This document shows positions 15,542 through 20,393 of a stretch of DNA of 20,393 nt, in pieces (position 1 is the stretch's first letter; each line of letters begins with the position of its first letter). Made by a program: the position numbers and the translations under genes. The DNA lies in the NCBI GenBank assembly GCA_007116195.1, contig SKIX01000109.1:1-20393 (forward strand), read 5' to 3'. Source of the DNA: Marinospirillum sp. (GTDB lineage Bacteria; Pseudomonadota; Gammaproteobacteria; Pseudomonadales; Halomonadaceae). Below the pieces are notes generated by a model. It saw nothing but the letters and a program-made list of their open reading frames with translations, ran no database searches and was not told the DNA's origin.

Positions 15542-15553
15542 ACAAGGGTTGTT

Positions 15554-15596
15554 AAAACGCAAAGAAACGCCTCTCTGATTGCTCAGAGGGCGTTTC
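15554..15596 (-). terminator. Hairpin/attenuator between mreB and mreC
   Basis: On the minus strand, about 14 base pairs form between 15596-15583 and 15578-15564 with one bulged A and a 4-base GCAA-type loop; TTTGCGTTTT follows. The GAAACGCC arm is GC-rich at its centre. It has the shape of a rho-independent terminator with an interrupted U-tract, oriented to stop mreB transcripts. Because mreC and mreD lie beyond it with no clear promoter of their own, it is more likely a leaky attenuator or 3'-end stabiliser that keeps MreB in excess of MreCD. Confidence 0.65.
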
Positions 15597-15617
15597 AAAG
15601 CTGAAGCCAACTCAGAT

Positions 15618-16667
<1,050 letters not shown>

Positions 16668-16698
16668 CTATCCGATTGAATCCCTCTAATGGGCGGAA

Positions 16699-16727
16699 AC
16701 TCTAGCAACCCACGGTGATCAGGGCAA
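16699..16727 (-). promoter_or_regulatory. Candidate mreB promoter
   Basis: On the minus strand, TTGCCC (16727-16722, 4/6), 17 bases, TAGAGT (16704-16699, 4/6) is preceded by an extended -10 TGC. Transcription would start near 16692, about 37 bases before the mreB ATG. It is the best sigma-70-type match I found on this strand of the gap. Confidence 0.4.
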
Positions 16728-16757
16728 GTAACTTTAGCAATTGTGGTGCTAAAACTG

Positions 16758-16766
16758 TGTTATTCT
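16758..16766 (+). promoter_or_regulatory. Candidate extended -10 for gatCAB
   Basis: TGT-TATTCT is an extended -10 (TGn plus a 4/6 hexamer) in the A/T-rich centre of the mreB/gatC gap; the -35 region is poor. It would start transcripts near 16773, about 59 bases before gatC. The signal is weak, and the A/T-rich segment (16747-16790) could hold other start sites. Confidence 0.3.
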
Positions 16767-16831
16767 TTATAACTTAGATAGAAAATATCACCTTCATTTG
16801 CCACCCAAACCCAAGCTTTTAAGGTTACCTC

Positions 16832-17119
16832 ATGACACTGGAAGCCAATGAACTACAAAAAGTTGCGCACTTGGCGCGCATCAACCTTGAATCCGACACC
16901 CTAGACGACTACTCCCAGGCTTTGACCAGCATTCTCAATCTGGTCGATGAAATGCAAGCCATCGCTACTGAGGGAGTCGAACCTATGGCACACCCCCTGG
17001 ATGCAACCCAACGCCTGCGTATTGATGAAGTCACCGAGCAGGTTGACCGTGAACAACTGCAACAGCAAGCGCCAGCCAGCGAACAGGGTCTTTACCTGGT
17101 TCCTCGCGTTGTGGAATAA
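16832..17119 (+). CDS. gatC: GatC, Asp/Glu-tRNA amidotransferase subunit C
   Basis: It is the small clamp subunit that wraps the GatA-GatB interface. The 95-residue protein starts [20 protein letters not shown] and has the [20 protein letters not shown] segment followed by a C-terminal [11 protein letters not shown] and VPRVVE, all characteristic. AAGG is 7 bases before the ATG. It is first in gatC-gatA-gatB, 27 bases before gatA. Presence of the operon implies that Gln-tRNA, Asn-tRNA or both are made by transamidation. Confidence 0.95.
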   Translation: MTLEANELQKVAHLARINLESDTLDDYSQALTSILNLVDEMQAIATEGVEPMAHPLDATQRLRIDEVTEQVDREQLQQQAPASEQGLYLVPRVVE

Positions 17120-17145
17120 GCTGCCAGTCGAATTTAGGAGTAAGC

Positions 17146-18597
17146 ATGATCAACCTCAGCCTTAAACAAATGGCCCAAGGGCTAGCTGCGAGGGAGTTTT
17201 CCAGCCAGGAGCTCACCCAGGCTTTTTTGCAACGTGCGCAAAAGCTTAACCCAGAACTCAATGCCTTTATCAGCCTGACCGAAGAAGAAGCTTTAACGGC
17301 AGCGGCAGCCGCCGACCAACGCTTACAAGCTGGTCAGGCCAGCCCTTTAACCGGTATTCCTTTAGCACATAAAGATATTTTCTGCACTCAAGGTATCAAA
17401 ACCAGTTGCGCTTCCAAAATTCTTGATAACTTTATTGCACCCTACTCTGCCAGCGTCGTTGAAAGGCTTGAGCAGGCGGGTATGGTTTCGCTTGGCAAAA
17501 CCAACCTGGATGAGTTTGCTATGGGTTCATCCAATGAAAGCTCTTTTTACGGCCCCTGCAAAAACCCCTGGGATCTTACAGCAGTTCCCGGTGGCTCCTC
17601 CGGTGGTTCGGCCGCAGCAATTGCCGCACGTCTGGTTCCGGCTGCCACAGGCACAGATACCGGCGGCTCCATTCGCCAACCTGCAGCCTTTTGCGGTATT
17701 ACTGGCATTAAACCCACTTATGGCCGAGTTTCACGCTGGGGCATGATTGCTTACGCTTCAAGCCTGGATCAAGGTGGCCCCATGGCCCGTTCGGCAGAAG
17801 ACTGTGCCCTGCTACTTAATGAAATGGCTGGGTTTGACAGCCGTGACTCAACCAGTATCCAGCGCTCAGTACCTGACTACTCCGAGCAAATTGAACAGCC
17901 TCTCCAGGGACTTAAGCTCGGTCTGCCAAAAGAGTACTTTGGTAACGACCTCAGCCCTGAAATGGCGAGTCGTCTGCAAGAAGCAATTCGAGAACTGGAA
18001 CAACTGGGTGCTCAGGTAATTGAGGTGAGCCTACCGCTAACGCGCCTGGCGATTCCTGCTTATTATGTCATAGCGCCTGCTGAAGCCAGTTCTAACCTGT
18101 CACGTTTTGACGGTGTTCGCTATGGCCACCGCTGCCAAGACCCTAAAGATCTGGAAGACCTCTACAAGCGTTCGCGCAGTGAAGGCTTTGGTAGAGAGGT
18201 TAAGCGCCGCATCCTGGTTGGTACCTATGCCCTTTCTGAAGGCTTTTACGATGCCTACTACCGCAAAGCTCAGCAACTAAGACGTATGATCAGCAATGAC
18301 TTCCAGAAAGCACTCAATGAAGTGGATCTGCTCGTAGCACCCACTACGCCAACACCTGCCTGGGACCTGGGTGCTAAGAACCAGGACCCAGTGCAAATGT
18401 ACCTCGAAGACATCTACACACTTGGCGTTAACCTGGCAGGCTTGCCAGCAATGTCTGTACCTGCTGGACAAGTACAGGGCCGTCCAGTCGGCCTGCAATT
18501 AATCGGCAATCACTTTGAGGAAGGGCGGCTGCTCAATGTCGCTCACCAGTTCCAACTGGCGACCGATCATCACCTGCAAAGGCCGCAACTGGATTAA
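17146..18597 (+). CDS. gatA: GatA, Asp/Glu-tRNA amidotransferase amidase subunit
   Basis: It hydrolyses glutamine to supply ammonia, which is channelled to GatB. The 483-residue amidase-signature enzyme has the Ser-cisSer-Lys triad at K76 (AHKDIF), S151 ([11 protein letters not shown]) and S175 ([10 protein letters not shown]). [20 protein letters not shown] (184-203) and [19 protein letters not shown] (206-224) are family hallmarks. AGGAG lies 7 bases before the ATG. Length and motif order are normal; there is no sign of decay. Confidence 0.97.
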   Translation: MINLSLKQMAQGLAAREFSSQELTQAFLQRAQKLNPELNAFISLTEEEALTAAAAADQRLQAGQASPLTGIPLAHKDIFCTQGIKTSCASKILDNFIAPYSASVVERLEQAGMVSLGKTNLDEFAMGSSNESSFYGPCKNPWDLTAVPGGSSGGSAAAIAARLVPAATGTDTGGSIRQPAAFCGITGIKPTYGRVSRWGMIAYASSLDQGGPMARSAEDCALLLNEMAGFDSRDSTSIQRSVPDYSEQIEQPLQGLKLGLPKEYFGNDLSPEMASRLQEAIRELEQLGAQVIEVSLPLTRLAIPAYYVIAPAEASSNLSRFDGVRYGHRCQDPKDLEDLYKRSRSEGFGREVKRRILVGTYALSEGFYDAYYRKAQQLRRMISNDFQKALNEVDLLVAPTTPTPAWDLGAKNQDPVQMYLEDIYTLGVNLAGLPAMSVPAGQVQGRPVGLQLIGNHFEEGRLLNVAHQFQLATDHHLQRPQLD

Positions 18598-18643
18598 GCA
18601 GTACTTACCCTGAATACATCAAGATTTTATAAAGGTTTGCACT

Positions 18644-20095
18644 ATGCAATGGGAAGCCGTTATCGGGTTGGAAGTCCATGTCCAGCTCGCCACAGAATCG
18701 AAAATTTTTTCCGGTGCCAGTACCCGTTTTGGCGCTGAACCCAACACCCAGGCCTGTGTAATCGATCTGGGAATGCCTGGTGTGTTGCCGGTACTGAACG
18801 AGAAAGCTGTCGAAATGGCCGTTCAGTTTGGTCTCGCCATTAACGCTGAAATCCCCTCTCGCTCAGTCTTTGAACGCAAAAACTACTTCTATCCTGATCT
18901 GCCTAAAGGCTACCAAACCAGCCAGCTCGCTGAGCCCATCGTCGGTTTGGGCCATTTAGATATTCCACTGGAAAAAGGGGGTGTTAAGCGTATTCGCGTG
19001 CACCATGCTCACCTGGAAGAAGATGCCGGTAAAAGTTTGCATGAAGATTTTCATGGCATGACAGGGGTTGACCTGAACCGAGCCGGTACCCCGCTCCTGG
19101 AAATTGTTTCCGAGCCGGATATGAACTCCGCCAAAGAAGCAGTTGCCTACTTAAAAGCGATTCATTCTTTGGTGACCTACCTGGAAATCTCTGATGGCAA
19201 CATGGCTGAAGGTTCGCTACGCTGCGATGCTAACGTTTCGGTGCGGCCCTTAGGTCAACAGGAGCTAGGTACACGCTGCGAAATCAAAAACGTCAACTCT
19301 TTCCGTTTTGTCGAAAAAGCAATCAATCATGAAATTGAGCGCCAGATCGAGCTAATTGAAGACGGTGGCCGCGTCATTCAGGAAACCCGTCTTTATGACC
19401 CTGATTTAGACGAAACCCGCTCCATGCGCAGTAAAGAAGAGGCCAATGATTACCGCTACTTTCCCTGCCCTGACCTGCTACCCGTAGAACTGGATAGTGC
19501 CTATATTCAACACCTACAACAGGGCTTGCCAGAACTACCAGAGCAAAAGCGCCAGCGGTTTACAGCAAGCCTGGGGCTCTCTGAATATGATGCCAGTGTT
19601 TTAGCGTCCAGCCGGCCTCTAGCCGACTACTTTGATCGCGTAGTCGAGTTAAGTGGCGATGCCAAGCTCGCAGCCAACTGGGTAACCGGTGAGCTTTCTG
19701 CACAGCTCAACCGAGACAACCTCAGCATTCAACAGGCACCTGTCGCCCCAGAACAGTTAGCGGGCCTGCTCAAGCGCCTGGCCGACAGCACCATTAATGG
19801 TAAAGCCGCCAAACAGGTTTTTGCTGCGCTCTGGGCGGGTGAAGGCCATACTGCTGATGAAATTATCGCTGAGCGCGGCTTAAAGCAGGTTACCGATACC
19901 GGTGCGATAGAAGCCATTATTGATGAAGTGCTGACCAACAACCCTGCTCAGGTCGAACAGTACCAGGCTGCAGAACCCGATAAGCGTGGCAAGATGATCG
20001 GGTTCTTTGTCGGTCAGGTGATGAAAGCCTCCAAGGGCACAGCCAACCCTCAAGCCGTCAACGAGCTGCTTAAACAAAAACTAGAAAGCCTTTAG
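18644..20095 (+). CDS. gatB: GatB, Asp/Glu-tRNA amidotransferase kinase subunit
   Basis: It phosphorylates the side-chain carboxyl of Glu-tRNA(Gln) or Asp-tRNA(Asn) and amidates it with ammonia from GatA. The 483-residue protein has GLEVHVQL (8-15), [19 protein letters not shown] (76-94), HLEEDAGKS (123-131) and [18 protein letters not shown] (143-160). The C-terminal tRNA-binding tail domain resembles YqeY ([43 protein letters not shown]). The Shine-Dalgarno is AAAGG, 7 bases before the ATG. It lies 46 bases after gatA and ends the operon. Confidence 0.97.
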   Translation: MQWEAVIGLEVHVQLATESKIFSGASTRFGAEPNTQACVIDLGMPGVLPVLNEKAVEMAVQFGLAINAEIPSRSVFERKNYFYPDLPKGYQTSQLAEPIVGLGHLDIPLEKGGVKRIRVHHAHLEEDAGKSLHEDFHGMTGVDLNRAGTPLLEIVSEPDMNSAKEAVAYLKAIHSLVTYLEISDGNMAEGSLRCDANVSVRPLGQQELGTRCEIKNVNSFRFVEKAINHEIERQIELIEDGGRVIQETRLYDPDLDETRSMRSKEEANDYRYFPCPDLLPVELDSAYIQHLQQGLPELPEQKRQRFTASLGLSEYDASVLASSRPLADYFDRVVELSGDAKLAANWVTGELSAQLNRDNLSIQQAPVAPEQLAGLLKRLADSTINGKAAKQVFAALWAGEGHTADEIIAERGLKQVTDTGAIEAIIDEVLTNNPAQVEQYQAAEPDKRGKMIGFFVGQVMKASKGTANPQAVNELLKQKLESL

Positions 20096-20120
20096 AGCAA
20101 ACTAAAAAACCTTGAGCACA

Positions 20121-20136
20121 GGCACAGGGAGGTGCC
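20121..20136. terminator. Weak bidirectional hairpin between gatB and the next gene
   Basis: GGCAC / GTGCC pairs across a 6-base loop between the two converging genes. Neither side has an ideal U-tract: the plus side reads CGCTTCGCTTTAG. On the minus side a run of six T is present, but 11 bases away. It is a possible shared terminator for gatB and the leftward gene, supported mainly by position. Confidence 0.3.
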
Positions 20137-20145
20137 CGCTTCGCT

Positions 20146-20393
20146 TTAGTCCCAAGCCCAGAGCTGCAAGTCCTGCTTGGGGAAGCTCTGCTGGTTTAAG
20201 CCTCTTTGCTCATTGATTAGCAGCTGTAAATAACCCGCCAAGGGATGCTTTTGCCCCAAAGCTTGAAGCTTCGCACGCAAGCTTTTCTGATAGCGCAGCT
20301 GCTCTGCAGGCTGATGCAGAGTTACCGCTTGCTGCTTTAAAAAGCTTAAAGGAGGCAGTAGCAGGTGGCTATAACCTTCATTGAGAGCAATAT
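20146..20393 (-). CDS. Unrecognised protein, C-terminal 81 residues only
   Basis: An open frame enters from the right edge on the minus strand and ends at TAA (20148-20146). The visible part has 81 residues rich in Leu and Gln, with an amphipathic central stretch (QPAEQLRYQKSLRAKLQAL), then HPLAGYLQLLINEQRGLNQQ and the end LQLWAWD. The other two minus-strand frames have stops near the edge, and its codon usage looks like that of its neighbours. It is too short for a simple 60-codon ATG scan because its start lies outside the window. I do not recognise the family. It converges on gatB with a 50-base gap. Confidence 0.6.
   Translation of the reverse strand, partial: IALNEGYSHLLLPPLSFLKQQAVTLHQPAEQLRYQKSLRAKLQALGQKHPLAGYLQLLINEQRGLNQQSFPKQDLQLWAWD

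Overview
The window is a dense, chromosomal, envelope-building region of a gammaproteobacterium. No mobile element, CRISPR array, RNA gene or sign of recent transfer was seen. The backbone mlaF / kdsD-kdsC-lptC-lptA-lptB-rpoN-hpf-ptsN-rapZ-npr, then darP, then yhdP-rng-(mreD-mreC-mreB), then gatC-gatA-gatB, follows the order I recall for Pseudomonas (roughly PA4455 to PA4484 of P. aeruginosa), but in shortened form. Moderate GC by eye and the use of GatCAB fit a marine or freshwater member of the Pseudomonadales/Oceanospirillales. The exact genus cannot be read from the sequence.

Layout. 1-1085 (minus): the start of mlaE (cut by the window edge) and mlaF, the inner-membrane ABC transporter of the Mla phospholipid system. 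1086-1208: divergent promoter region. 1209-4635 (plus): kdsD, kdsC, lptC, lptA and lptB, for making Kdo and carrying LPS to the outer membrane. 4727-8803 (plus): rpoN (sigma-54), hpf, ptsN (EIIA-Ntr), rapZ, npr (ptsO) and darP. 8804-16655 (minus; transcription runs mreB to yhdP): mreB, mreC, mreD, rng and yhdP. 16832-20095 (plus): gatC, gatA and gatB, the tRNA-dependent amidotransferase. 20146-20393 (minus): the 3' end of an unrecognised gene. The largest gene-free gap is the 176-base mreB/gatC divergent region, so no stretch over 300 bases lacks a gene.

How the genes fit together. Three outer-membrane lipid routes lie within 13 kb: Mla (phospholipid asymmetry), Lpt (LPS export) and YhdP (AsmA-like phospholipid transfer). 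Kdo synthesis and the MreBCD elongation scaffold are beside them. The rpoN-ptsN-rapZ-npr block is the usual nitrogen-PTS and amino-sugar control block; hpf and darP act on ribosomes.

Points worth a second look. (1) A full -24/-12 sigma-54 promoter motif lies immediately upstream of rpoN itself and overlaps a plausible sigma-70 promoter, which suggests autoregulation. (2) mreC has no ATG or GTG start; the best-spaced Shine-Dalgarno points at an ATC codon. (3) A strong hairpin plus U-rich stretch separates mreB from mreC. (4) RapZ lacks the basic C-terminal tail that binds sRNA in E. coli. (5) NPr has Asn at the HPr Ser46 position. (6) maf, pmbA, tldD and the nitrilase gene are absent from their usual places, and darP and yhdP abut tail to tail with zero spacing. 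I did not find an undescribed multi-gene system; this is largely a conserved housekeeping region with some local regulatory peculiarities.
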